Source: Spiroplasma ixodetis
GTDB taxonomy: Bacteria; Bacillota_I; Bacilli_A; Mycoplasmatales; VBWQ01
Assembly (NCBI RefSeq): GCF_027923845.1
Contig: NZ_AP026933.1
Location: 1,302,001 to 1,366,000, forward strand
Direction of reading: 5' to 3'
Length of the DNA stretch: 64,000 nt
Positions 20,456-30,986 of this stretch are shown here, piece by piece. The position numbers were made by a program, and so were the translations under genes. The notes under the pieces are model-generated. The model saw only the letters and a program-made list of their open reading frames with translations, had not been told where the DNA came from and made no database searches. How positions within the stretch are numbered: position 1 is the first letter of the stretch; each line of letters starts with the position of its first letter.

Positions 20456-21533
20456 GCAAAATTGTAAAGGTAAGTGCAACTAAATTATTTTTCTATTCAA
20501 ATATTCGATTGGTGAAAGATAATTTAGTATTTTTCTGGGTCTTTGGTTTAAAGACAATATAAATTTATGAACTTCATTTTTATTAGTTTTTGAAAAAATA
20601 AATTTTTTAGGAAATTTTTCTCTAATTAAACCATTAGTATTTTCATTAGTACCTCTTTGTCAAGGTGAATATGGATTTGCAAAATAAATTTTCACATCTA
20701 ACTTTTTTTCAAGTTGTTGTCAATTTGCAAATTCTTTACCACGATCAAAAGTAATAGTTTTAACAATATTTTTAGGAAGAATTGATAAATAATGAATGAT
20801 ATTTTTATTAATAACTTTAGTAGTTTTGTTTTTAACTAACATTGCTAAAGTAAATCGTGATACTCTTTCAACTAAAGTTATTAAACATGATTTACTTTTA
20901 CCTCTTGATGATACTATAGTATCTCCTTCTCAATGACCAAGAGTTATGCGATCATTAACATTATTATCTCGTTCTTTAATTGATTTACCATTAAATTTAC
21001 CACGATTTTCTTGAGATCTTCGTTTTTTACCTTTTCTTCTTAAATTTTTACTAGTAACTTTATCAAATAATCCAGAATAAATTCAATTGTAAATTGTTTT
21101 AAAGCTGATAGCTCATTGTTTATGAAAATTTTTAATTCTGCCATAAATTTGTTCAGGTGATCAGCCCAATAATAGTTTTTGTTGTATATATTTGACTAAA
21201 TCTTTATATTTAAACTTATGAAAAATAATATGTGATTTTTTTCTATTTACAGCTTTATTTTGTGCAATTAATGAAAAATAATGATCATTATCTTTATTTC
21301 TATTAACTTCTCGAATAATAGTACTAATACTTCGATTAAGATTTTTAGCTATTTCACTAATTTTAACTTTAAATTTCAATTGATTCTCAATATAAATTCT
21401 TTCATCTATCCCAATATGTTTATAACTCATATAAAAACTCCTTACTTTTTCTAAACTAAATTTAGCATTATGAAATTTTTATATGAGAATTTTTTGCAAT
21501 TTTATTTACTTGCACTTACAAGTATAATTCAGC
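20456..21533 (-). mobile_element. IS30-family element, copy C (complete)
   Basis: 1078 bp inserted in IS3 OrfA with a 4-bp 'aaat' target duplication. It is the only IS30 in the window with an uninterrupted, in-frame transposase. Confidence 0.94.
20480..21430 (-). CDS. IS30-family transposase (intact)
   Basis: 316 residues. Helix-turn-helix in the first 60 residues ('ISEIAKNLNRSISTIIREV'). A catalytic DDE core follows: 'GHWEGDTIVSSRGK', 'TFDRGKEFANWQQ' and 'PYSPWQRGTNENTNGLIREK'. The seven-A run that keeps 'QLEKKLDV' in frame is present. AAGGAG lies 10 bases before the ATG. It is the likely source of transposase for the seven broken copies. Confidence 0.93.
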
Positions 21534-21867
21534 AAATTAAAAATAATCTTTCAGATTTAGAAAAACAATTAATTCAAGCAAATAAAGAATTAAAACAGTT
21601 ACGAATGGAAAATGATATTTTAAAGCAAGCAGCACTAATAATAGGCAGAAAATAGAAATTATTACTAAAAATAAAGTTAAATATAAAATTCGCACAATGT
21701 GTCGTTTTTTAAAACTCTCTAAATCAACATATTATTTTAATTTAAAGAAAAAAGAAAAAATTCAAAATAATATTTATGATGAAGCTGTTATTAGTGCTTT
21801 TAAAGAAAATAAAGAAGTTTATGGTACTAGAAGATTAAAAGTCATACTAGCAAACCAAGAAATTTAT

Positions 21868-22808
21868 CGGACTTCTCCCCACATGTACTTGTGGAGGGAA
21901 TAATGAAACTGAATGAATTCAACAATGCTTTTCAAACTGAACAGCAATGTCTTGCATATATAGCAAATTTAAAAGAAAACAAATGTATTAGGTGTTTTAG
22001 TTTTAATTTGAATACTTCTGATTTAAAAAGAATGAGATGTTTAAAATGTAATCAAACATTTAGCATTCTCACAGGCACCATATTTTCAAGGTCACAAACA
22101 TCTTTAACATCTTGATTTTATCTTATCTTTAGATGAATAAACACCAAACATGGAATTCCATCAACAGATATTGCAAAAGAATTGGGAGTGACTTTGAAAA
22201 CTGCTTGAAGAATGACTCATAAAATCAGAACACGTATTGCAAAACAAAAACCTCAATTTATTGTTGAAGGTACAGTGCAAATTGATGAAATGTATCTTTC
22301 ACATATGGGTTTTAAAAAACAAGGAAGATCCTTGGTGAATAAAACCTTGATTGTTGGCATTTATCAAAAAACAACCAATAATTTAATTGTGAAAGTATTG
22401 AAAAACGCAAACAGTAAAAATCTTTTGCAGTTTGCAAAAAACCACATTTCTTCAAAATGTCTTGTATATACTGATTCTTGAAAAGGATATTGCGATTTTA
22501 AATCAGTTTTCACTAAGCATGAAACAGTTAACCATCAAGATGGCTATGTTTCAAAAATTGGTGTAAATACCAACCAAATTGAATCAGTTTGAAAACATAT
22601 AAGAAGAACATTTAAAACACATATCAAAGTTGCAAAACATCATGTTCATTTATATGCTAAAGAAGCTGCATATAAATTCAATAACATACCTAGTTTTGAA
22701 ACTGTAATGCTATGTTTGATTTAAAAATGTGGGGAGAAGTCCGTAGATAGGCTTTTCTCAGCATTTATGTGATAAAATTTAAAAATAGTACATAAAGGGA
22801 GAAAAGCC
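21868..22808 (+). mobile_element. IS1595-family element, copy 6 (complete)
   Basis: 941 bp inserted in IS3 OrfB. There is no target duplication. 'aatttat' on the left and 'aattaaaa' on the right frame a loss of 14 bp relative to the intact IS3 copies. Confidence 0.93.
21903..22724 (+). CDS. IS1595-family transposase, subtype 2
   Basis: Intact 273-residue zinc-ribbon DDE transposase of the second subtype ('NAFQTEQQCLAYIANLKENKC', 'TVQIDEMYLS'). It differs from copies 1-3 at many scattered positions while keeping all zinc and catalytic residues. Confidence 0.92.
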
Positions 22809-23327
22809 AATTAAAAAAATTATGAATAAGCATAATTTAATATCAAAATACACTAAATTATCATTCAAAAATCATCATAATAAAGTCAATGATAGTCAAA
22901 TTACCAATCTTGTTAATAGAGACTTTAATAATAGAATTAAAAATGAAGTTATTGTCAGTGATTTAACTTATGTTCAAGTTAATGGTAAATGAAACTATAT
23001 TTGCCTATTAGTAGACCTGTACAACCGCGAAATTATTGGACATAGTGTTGGAGTTAAAAAAGATGCATCATTAGTACATCAAGCATTTATGCACTCAAAT
23101 CGCTGTTTAAAAGATATTCAAATATTTCATAGCGATCGCGGTAATGAATTCAATAATAAAACTATTGATAAACTTTTATTAGCATTCAATATTACCCGTT
23201 CTTTAAGCAAAAAAGGATGTCCTTATGACAATGCTGTTGCTGAAGCAACTTTTAAAACTTTCAAAACAGAGTTTATTAATGATAAAAATTTTACATCATT
23301 AATCCAATTAAAATTAGAATTATTTGA

Positions 23328-24268
23328 GGCTTTTCTCCCTTTATGTACTATTTTTAAATCTTATCACATAAATGCTGAGAAAAGCCTATCTACGAACTTC
23401 TCCCCACATTTTTAAATAAAACATAGCATTACAGTTTCAAAACTAGGTATGTTATTGAATTTATATGCAGCTTCTTTTGCATATAAATGAATATGATGTT
23501 TTGCAACTTTGATATGTGTTTTAAATGTTCTTCGTATATGTTTTCATACTGACTCAATTTGGTTGGTATTTACACCAGTTTTTGAAACATAGCCATCTTG
23601 ATGGTTAACTGTTTCATGCTTAGTGAAAACCGATTTCAAATCGCGATATCCTTTTCAAAAATCAGTATGTACAACACACTTTGAAGAAATGTGGTTTATT
23701 GCAAACTGCAAAAGATTTTTACTGTTTGCGTTTTTCAATACTTTCACAATCAGATTGTTGGTTGTTTTTTCATAAATACCAACAATCAAGGTTTTATTCA
23801 ACAAGGATCTTCCTTGTTTTTTAAACCCCATATGTGAAAGATACATTTCATCCATTTGCACTGTACCTTCAACAATAAATTGAGGTTTTTGTTTAGCAAT
23901 GGCACTTCGGATTTTATGACCCATTCTTCAAGCTGTTTTCAAGGTCACTCCCAATTCTTTTGCAACATCAGTTGATGGAATTCCATGTTTGGTGTTTATT
24001 CATCTAAAAATGAGATAAAACCAAGATATTAAAGGTGTTTGTGACTTTGAAAATATAGTGCCCGTGAGAATACTGAATGTTTGATGACATTTCAAACATC
24101 TCATTCTTCTTAAATTAGAAGTATTCAAATTAAAACTAGAACACCTACTACATTTGATTTGTTTCAAACTTGCTATATATGCAAGACATTGTTTTTCAGT
24201 TTGAAAAGTATTATTGAACTCATTCAATTTCATTGTTTCCTCCACAAGTACATGTGGGGAGAAGTTCG
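23328..24268 (-). mobile_element. IS1595-family element, copy 7 (complete)
   Basis: 941 bp with a perfect 8-bp target duplication 'ttatttga' (23320-23327, 24269-24276) within the IS3 copy II tail. Confidence 0.96.
23412..24233 (-). CDS. IS1595-family transposase
   Basis: Intact 273-residue transposase of the first subtype. It has 'VEGTVQMDEMY' where the other subtype-1 copies have 'VEGIVQ'. Confidence 0.92.
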
Positions 24269-24480
24269 TTATTTGATTACATAAATTGATATAACAACAT
24301 AAGAATTCACAGCACTCTAAACTACCTAACTCCCGTTAAATATCATGAACAAATGTCTACCAAAAAATAGTCCTAAAAAGGGTTGCCATTCCACTCTTGT
24401 TTTTAATTTTTGAAGTATACTTATCACAATTATATTTTTGATATTTATAAGGGCAATTTTTCATAAATATAGATTTTTTC

Positions 24481-25853
24481 GAGGCTTTTTAATAATCTGT
24501 GTATCTTTGTTTTACAAAGTTACTAATTTAGATTAATTCTGTCTTCAAATTTTATCATAAAATGAGCAATTGCTGTATTTCAATTTTGAATAGGCAATGT
24601 TCATTTTTTTGTTATATTTTCAATTGCCAAGTAAAATATTTTGAAAACTGCCATATCATTAGGAAAAACTTTTTATTTCTGATGATTTTTCGTAATTGAC
24701 TATTAACAGATTCAATAGCATTTGTAGTATAAATCACTCTTTTGATTTCTACTGGATAACTAATAAAAACCATTAAATTATCTCAATTTTTATATCAAGA
24801 TTTAGTAATTTGAGGATATTGTTTATTTCATTTACTTTCAAACGATTCTAAAGCTTGCATTGCTTGTTCTTCACTACATGCACTATAAATTGGTTTTAAA
24901 TCTGCAACTAGACCTTTTCGATGTTTGTATGAAACATATTTTAAACTATTTCTAATTTGATGAACAATGCATAATTGATGTTCTGTTTTAGGATAAACTG
25001 ATTGTATTGCTTCTGACATGCCTGTTAAATTATCACTACAAGCAATAAGAATATCATTTAAGCCACGATTTTTCATTTCTGTGAAATTAGATAATCAAAA
25101 CTTAGAACCTTCATTTTCACTAATTCATAATCCTAAAACATCTTTTTTGCCTTCTAAATCAACTCCTAATGCTATATAAACTGATTTGTTAATAATCCGT
25201 TTATCTTGTCGTACTTTAACTACTATACAATCAAAATAAACAATAGGATAAATACTTTCTAATGGTCGATTTTGTCATGCTTTAACATCATCAATAACAT
25301 CATCAGTAATTTGACTAATAACACTTTCACTAATATCAGCACCATGATATAACTCTTGCAACTGCATTCTAATGTCAGATAATGTCATTCCTTTTGCATA
25401 CAAGGAAAGAACTTGTTGATCAAAACCATCAAATCTTCTTTGCCTTTTAGGAACTATTACAGGAGTAAAATTACTATTGCGATCTCTTGGTACATCAATT
25501 TCAATTTTACCTTGTTGAGTTATTAATTTTTTGAACTTGTACCATTACGAGCATTTTCAGTAGTACTATGTTGATTTTTTTCATATCCTAAATAATTTTG
25601 CATTTCAGAATTCAACATTTTTTCAACTAATCTTTTTGTTAATTCTTTATATAAACCGCCAGGTTTAAAAACTGTTGTTAAATCTTCAGTATTTTCTAGT
25701 AATAAATCTACTGCTTTTGATATTGGATCATTATTATTAAAGTTATCTTTTTTAGCCATCTGTAACTCACTCTTTCTAGTCATTTAATTATATTTACTAG
25801 AATTAATTAAACATAGTTATTTTTGTAAGTTACACAGATTACTAAACATTTCC
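24481..25853 (-). mobile_element. IS256-family element, copy c
   Basis: 1373 bp between 'gaggctttttaataatc' and 'gattactaaacatttcc'. No target duplication is apparent. It lies between the IS3 nest and lemA. The 87 bp on its left (24394-24480) hold nothing recognisable. Confidence 0.92.
24523..25783 (-). pseudogene. IS256 transposase with two frameshifts
   Basis: Full-length relative of the 420-residue transposase, but a poly-A run is one base short after 'NGTSSKK' (near 25527) and another is short near 24671. Catalytic residues are still encoded. Confidence 0.87.
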
Positions 25854-25867
25854 AAATAAATTTAATT

Positions 25868-26466
25868 TTATAAGTCAATTTTAATATCTTGACGATCGCT
25901 ATCTGATGCAAGAAAGTAATCTTTTGAAACTAAATTTAATGTTGATGCTACAACATTACTTGGAAAGGTTTTAATTTTACTATTGAACACTTTAACATTA
26001 GCATTATAAAATCTTCTAGCAGCAGCAATATTATCTTCACAATCTTTGGCACCTGATTGTAATTGTAAAACAGTAGTATTTGCTTTTAAATCAGGATAAT
26101 TTTCTAATAAAGCATTAAATTTTCCAAAAGCTGCATTAAGTCCACTATCTGCTTTTGAAAGATCACTCATTGTTTCCATTTTTCCACTTCGTAAAGATAC
26201 AACATCTGTTAATGTACTTTTTCAAATTTCATATAACCTTTAGTAGCATCTACTAATTTTGTTAATAAATCAAAACGACGCTTTAATTGTACATCAATAT
26301 CAGAAGCAGTTTCTTCAATTGATTGTTGTAATCTTAGAAAATTATTACGAGAAACAATAAATAAAATTATTGGAAATATTAAAACAAAAGATAAATAAAC
26401 CATAATTTTTCCAAATAGTGACGGTTGGGCAGTAAATGATTCATTGCTAGGTTTAATTGTTGACAT
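25868..26466 (-). pseudogene. lemA: LemA-family membrane protein, frameshifted
   Basis: N-terminal membrane segment ('FGKIMVYLSFVLIFPIILFIV'), then the LemA signature 'NNFLRLQQSIEETASDIDVQLKRRFDLLTKLV'. The downstream helices follow ('LENYPDLKANTTVLQLQ', 'CEDNIAAARRFYNANVKVFN', 'FPSNVVAS'). LemA proteins are membrane-anchored helical bundles of uncertain function. A run of A near 26220 is one base short and splits the gene after 'YMKFEK'. The start is taken at the ATG (26466) that has AGGAG 8 bases upstream, rather than an in-frame start 7 codons earlier. Net 599 bp, one base short of an open frame. Confidence 0.85.
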
Positions 26467-26544
26467 AATTTTCTCCTTTCTTATCAATATCTAATAACAA
26501 ACTATGTTTAATAACTAGTCCATTCTTGGTAAGTTAAATATTAT

Positions 26545-27298
26545 TTACACACTAAACCATAATAATTTTACTATATTTTTAAATTTAAGTAATGTATTTT
26601 TTAAGTTTTTATTTAAGCTTATAATATTTTTATTTAAATTTATACTAAAATAATTACCTTTGCCAATAATAATATGATCAACTAAGGTAATATTAAAAAC
26701 CTGAAAATTTTTTTTTAATTTCTTCGGTGATATATAAATCAGATAGTGAGGGTTCACTATTACCACTAGGATGATTATGAATACAAATTACTTTACTTGA
26801 TTTATGAATAAGTGCCAGATGCAACATATCTTTAACATCAATTTTCATAGTATCATTAGTACCCTTATATAATAAATTTTGATGAATTAATTTATTTTGA
26901 TTATTTAATAATAATAAATAAAAATGTTCTTGCGTTAAATTTTGATAATATGCATTAACTAAATTAAAAACATCTTCGGGAATAATAATTTTAAAATATT
27001 TTTTTTGACTTTCAATAGTTCTTATTCTTTTTACTATTTCTAAACAACTTAAAATTTCTAAAGCCTTACTAACACCAATACCTTTAATACTCATTAAAGA
27101 TTTAATAGTTACTTTATTTAAATTTTCAAGACCATTAAAATTAGTAATTATTTCTTGCGCTAAAAATAATACATTTTTTTCTTTAGTTCCTGTTCGCAAA
27201 ATAATTGCTAATAATTCATTATCACTAAGAGCGTCAAAGCCATATTTAATGGCTTTTTCTCTTGGTTTTTTTGTATTATTAAGTTCTTTAAAATTCAT
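26545..27298 (-). pseudogene. radC: RadC/JAB-domain protein, frameshifted
   Basis: RadC family: helix-hairpin-helix region ('LSDNELLAIILRTGT', 'SIKGIGVSKALEIL') followed by a JAB/MPN metalloprotease-like fold with 'EHFYLLLLNNQNK' and the metal motif 'HNHPSGNSEPSLSD'. The continuation 'FQVFNITLVDHIIIG' lies in another frame because a run of nine A near 26708 should be eight. Biochemical role unclear in all bacteria. The ATG at 27298 overlaps the end of the small peptide gene by 11 bases, suggesting co-transcription. Confidence 0.86.
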
Positions 27299-27569
27299 AA
27301 AAAGGCAGTATTAAATGTGTTAATTTTTCTTGAAATTTATTAAATTCATCTTTAATTTTTGCTAAATCTTTACTATCATCTTTAGAACTGTCTCATTTAC
27401 TTTCAATACCACCTGGTAACTTAATACTTCCTGAAACACTATTTCATAAATTTTTAATAACAGGAATTGCTATCCCCGCTAACACGGCACCCATTAAAAA
27501 TTGAGCAAAACCACCACTAACTGCCTGACACTCTTGATCAGTCATTGGTTCTAAATCTTCTAAAATCAT
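27288..27569 (-). CDS. Double-glycine leader peptide, bacteriocin-like
   Basis: 93 residues. Residues 1-20 match a double-glycine leader: 'MTDQECQAVSGG' has a hydrophobic residue at -12, Thr at -11, Glu at -8, Val at -4 and Gly-Gly at -2/-1. This is the pattern cleaved by C39-peptidase ABC exporters. The predicted mature part opens with a hydrophobic, Gly-rich segment ('FAQFLMGAVLAGIAIPVI') of bacteriocin type, followed by a charged tail (two TGA = Trp). No exporter or immunity gene is visible nearby. IS30 copy D inserted 33 bases upstream of the ATG and has probably displaced its promoter. An alternative reading as an unrelated small membrane protein is possible. Confidence 0.6.
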
Positions 27570-27601
27570 ATTTATCAACCCCCAAAAACTTATTTTTATT
27601 T

Positions 27602-28678
27602 GCTGAATTATACTTGTAAGTGCAAGTAAATAAAATTGCAAAAAATTCTCATATAAAAATTTCATAATGCTAAATTTAGTTTAGAAAAAGTAAGGAGTTT
27701 TTATATGAGTTATAAACATATTGGGATAGATGAAAGAATTTATATTGAGAATCAATTGAAATTTAAAGTTAAAATTAATGAAATAGCTAAAAATCTTAAT
27801 CGAAGTATTAGTACTATTATTCGAGAAGTTAATAGAAATAAAGATAATGATCATTATTTTTCATTAATTGCACAAAATAAAGCTGTAAATAGAAAAAAAT
27901 CACATATTATTTTTCATAAGTTTAAATATAAAGATTTAGTCAAATATATACAACAAAAACTATTATTGGGCTGATCACCTGAACAAATTTATGGCAGAAT
28001 TAAAAATTTTCATAAACAATGAGCTATCAGCTTTAAAACAATTTACAATTGAATTTATTCTGGATTATTTGATAAAGTTACTAGTAAAAATTTAAGAAGA
28101 AAAGGTAAAAAACGAAGATCTCAAGAAAATCGTGGTAAATTTAATGGTAAATCAATTAAAGAACGAGATAATAATGTTAATGATCGCATAACTCTTGGTC
28201 ATTGAGAAGGAGATACTATAGTATCATCAAGAGGTAAAAGTAAATCATGTTTAATAACTTTAGTTGAAAGAGTATCACGATTTACTTTAGCAATGTTAGT
28301 TAAAAACAAAACTACTAAAGTTATTAATAAAAATATCATTCATTATTTATCAATTCTTCCTAAAAATATTGTTAAAACTATTACTTTTGATCGTGGTAAA
28401 GAATTTGCAAATTGACAACAACTTGAAAAAAAGTTAGATGTGAAAATTTATTTTGCAAATCCATATTCACCTTGACAAAGAGGTACTAATGAAAATACTA
28501 ATGGTTTAATTAGAGAAAAATTTCCTAAAAAATTTATTTTTCAAAAACTAATAAAAATGAAGTTCATAAATTTATATTGTCTTTAAACCAAAGACCCAGA
28601 AAAATACTAAATTATCTTTCACCAATCGAATATTTGAATAGAAAAATAATTTAGTTGCACTTACCTTTACAATTTTGC
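27602..28678 (+). mobile_element. IS30-family element, copy D
   Basis: 1077 bp. Together with the adjoining IS3 fragment and 23 bp of gene Z it is the inverted duplicate of copy C and its surroundings. Its left end abuts the upstream region of the double-glycine peptide gene. Confidence 0.92.
27705..28654 (+). pseudogene. IS30 transposase, distinct frameshift
   Basis: Has the in-frame seven-A run like copy C but lost one T in a six-T run near 28538. It is therefore out of frame only in its last 45 residues, after the catalytic motifs 'GTNENTNGLIREK'. Also carries a Ser-to-Asn change at residue 25. Confidence 0.85.
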
Positions 28679-28915
28679 ATTTTAAAACTACCTGAATTAG
28701 TAAATTGTTTAATTCATTTATAAGTAGTTGCTTTTGTAACATTATATTCTTTAGCAAGACAAGACACTGACTTACCACTTTGATATAAAGCTACTATTTG
28801 CTTTTTAAATTCGTCGGTATATGAGTTAATATTGGTCATAATTATAGTTCCTTTCTTTTAACAAATTTGTTCACTTGTCTACGTAATTAGTGTCCAATAA
28901 AGTGTAACCCATCCA
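28679..28915 (-). mobile_element. IS3-family 5' fragment, copy III
   Basis: First 237 bp of IS3 including the 'tggatgggttacac' terminus (at 28915) and the OrfA helix-turn-helix codons. It ends where IS30 begins. Part of the inverted duplication. Confidence 0.9.
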
Positions 28916-28938
28916 TATATTCTTTTATCTTCTTTTAA

Positions 28939-30015
28939 GCAAAATTGTAAAGGTAAGTGCAACTAAATTATTTTTCTATTCAAATATTCGATTGGTGAAA
29001 GATAATTTAGTATTTTTCTGGGTCTTTGGTTTAAAGACAATATAAATTTATGAACTTCATTTTTATTAGTTTTTGAAAAAATAAATTTTTTAGGAAATTT
29101 TTCTCTAATTAAACCATTAGTATTTTCATTAGTACCTCTTTGTCAAGGTGAATATGGATTTGCAAAATAAATTTTCACATCTAACTTTTTTCAAGTTGTT
29201 GTCAATTTGCAAATTCTTTACCACGATCAAAAGTAATAGTTTTAACAATATTTTTAGGAAGAATTGATAAATAATGAATGATATTTTTATTAATAACTTT
29301 AGTAGTTTTGTTTTTAACTAACATTGCTAAAGTAAATCGTGATACTCTTTCAACTAAAGTTATTAAACATGATTTACTTTTACCTCTTGATGATACTATA
29401 GTATCTCCTTCTCAATGACCAAGAGTTATGCGATCATTAACATTATTATCTCGTTCTTTAATTGATTTACCATTAAATTTACCACGATTTTCTTGAGATC
29501 TTCGTTTTTTACCTTTTCTTCTTAAATTTTTACTAGTAACTTTATCAAATAATCCAGAATAAATTCAATTGTAAATTGTTTTAAAGCTGATAGCTCATTG
29601 TTTATGAAAATTTTTAATTCTGCCATAAATTTGTTCAGGTGATCAGCCCAATAATAGTTTTTGTTGTATATATTTGACTAAATCTTTATATTTAAACTTA
29701 TGAAAAATAATATGTGATTTTTTTCTATTTACAGCTTTATTTTGTGCAATTAATGAAAAATAATGATCATTATCTTTATTTCTATTAACTTCTCGAATAA
29801 TAGTACTAATACTTCGATTAAGATTTTTAGCTATTTCATTAATTTTAACTTTAAATTTCAATTGATTCTCAATATAAATTCTTTCATCTATCCCAATATG
29901 TTTATAACTCATATAAAAACTCCTTACTTTTTCTAAACTAAATTTAGCATTATGAAATTTTTATATGAGAATTTTTTGCAATTTTATTTACTTGCACTTA
30001 CAAGTATAATTCAGC
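28939..30015 (-). mobile_element. IS30-family element, copy E
   Basis: 1077 bp. The left flank is the gene Z fragment and the right flank is unrelated sequence before 30054. No target duplication. Confidence 0.92.
28963..29912 (-). pseudogene. IS30 transposase, A6 frameshift allele
   Basis: Same six-A allele as copies A, B, F and G, near 29186. Shares the Ser-to-Asn change at residue 25 with copy D. Confidence 0.85.
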
Positions 30016-30053
30016 GATTTAAATAATTATAAAAGTATAGATGGTAATGAATA

Positions 30054-30458
30054 ATGATTTTTTTTAGAAAAAGTACTTATTTATTAGGGAGTAGTTCAAT
30101 TTTTCTTTTTTTAAGACTCTTATTAGGTTTAAAAATTATTAATATTCCTCATGTTTATGCTGGTAATAGTCAAACTATTTTTATAAGTGAGACAAGATAT
30201 GAAAATAAGGGACACTTTGCTTATTTATTAGATTTTAAAAGAGAAGAATGTTTAAAGTTTAATAGTTTTAATCAAATTACTATTTTTTTCTCTATTAATA
30301 AATGTTATTTAACAATTTTTTTTCCAAAATGAAATGATAATAATCAACTTTTAATTGAAGAAAATATTAATTCTAATACATATTTAAATCAAATGGTATT
30401 AATAATTATTGGTGAAGAAAGTTTGTTAACATTTATTTGAAATAATATTACAACATAA
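30054..30458 (+). CDS. Unknown protein upstream of ybeY
   Basis: 134 residues, intact. An N-terminal hydrophobic stretch ('SIFLFLRLLLGLKIINI') is followed by a mostly beta-like sequence rich in Phe, Ile and Asn ('TIFISETRYENKGHFAYLL'). I do not recognise a domain. It lies 46 bases before ybeY in the same direction and may be the first gene of that operon. An IS30 end lies 38 bases upstream, so the original promoter or start may have been altered. No strong ribosome-binding site is seen at this ATG. Confidence 0.5.
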
Positions 30459-30504
30459 ATGTAAATATTGATATAATTTAATCAAAAAGAAGTTAGGTAG
30501 ATAA

Positions 30505-30975
30505 ATGCCAGCAAAAATTAATATTGTAAATATTTACAATGATCATAACTATGACATTAAAAATTTTAATATTTTATCAGAAAAAATTTTAAATGCAGTA
30601 GCTATTAAGTTAAAACAGAAAATTACATGGTGTATTGCTGCTATTTTTAATGACGAACAGACTAGTATTGAATTAAATAAAATGTATCGTCATAAAGATT
30701 ATGTTCCTGATGTTTTATCATTTGGAAATAATGATGATGATTTTCCAAATATTAATATTGATATTAGAGATTTAGGTGATGTTTATATTTGTTATTCAAA
30801 GGCAGTAGCGCAAGCACAAGAATATGGCCATAGTTTAATTAGAGAATTATCATTTCTTTTTATTCATGGATTACTTCATACATTAGGATATGATCATCAA
30901 AATAGCGTAGAAGAAAAGGTTATGTTTGATTTACAAGATGAAATTTTAAATATTCTTGGTATTACTAGAAAATAA
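30505..30975 (+). CDS. ybeY: Endoribonuclease YbeY
   Basis: 156 residues; single-zinc RNase for 16S rRNA 3'-end maturation and ribosome quality control. Zinc motif 'FIHGLLHTLGYDH' (H-x3-H-x5-H) near residues 118-130, preceded by the family pattern 'LNKMYRHKDYVPDVLSFG'. Standard length. First member of the tight ybeY-cdd-era-recO cluster (gaps of 11 and 3 bases). Confidence 0.95.
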   Translation: MPAKINIVNIYNDHNYDIKNFNILSEKILNAVAIKLKQKITWCIAAIFNDEQTSIELNKMYRHKDYVPDVLSFGNNDDDFPNINIDIRDLGDVYICYSKAVAQAQEYGHSLIRELSFLFIHGLLHTLGYDHQNSVEEKVMFDLQDEILNILGITRK

Positions 30976-30986
30976 GGGGTGGTATA

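Larger units (their letters stand above)
20196..21533 (+). repeat. Inverted long repeat, left arm
   Basis: 23 bp of gene Z, the first 237 bp of IS3 and all of IS30 copy C. The same order occurs reversed at 27602-28938. The arms are about 1.34 kb and bracket lemA, radC and the small peptide gene. Recombination between them would invert about 6 kb. Confidence 0.85.
20295..24370 (+). pseudogene. IS3 OrfA/OrfB split by three insertions
   Basis: OrfA starts at 20295 (MTNINSYTDEFKKQ) and is cut after 'SGSFKM'. OrfB (from near 21697, 'MCRFLKLSKSTYY') is cut at 'ANQEIY', resumes at 22809, and is cut again near 23327 inside the C-terminal region after the integrase triad. Its last codons follow 24277. 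No other frameshifts are needed, so this was an intact copy before the nesting. Confidence 0.85.
20219..24393 (+). mobile_element. IS3-family element, copy II, host of three nested IS
   Basis: Outer ends 'tggatgggttacac' (20219) and 'gttgccattcca' (24393). It is broken by IS30 copy C (20456-21533), IS1595 copy 6 (21868-22808) and IS1595 copy 7 (23328-24268). IS30 is flanked by 'aaat' duplicates, copy 7 by 'ttatttga' duplicates, and copy 6 by a 14-bp loss of IS3 sequence instead of a duplication. Nothing remains of a target duplication for the IS3 itself. Confidence 0.92.
27602..28938 (-). repeat. Inverted long repeat, right arm
   Basis: Reverse complement of 20196-21533: IS30, then 237 bp of IS3, then 23 bp of gene Z, where IS30 copy E interrupts. 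The duplicate ends at IS30 termini on both sides. Confidence 0.85.
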
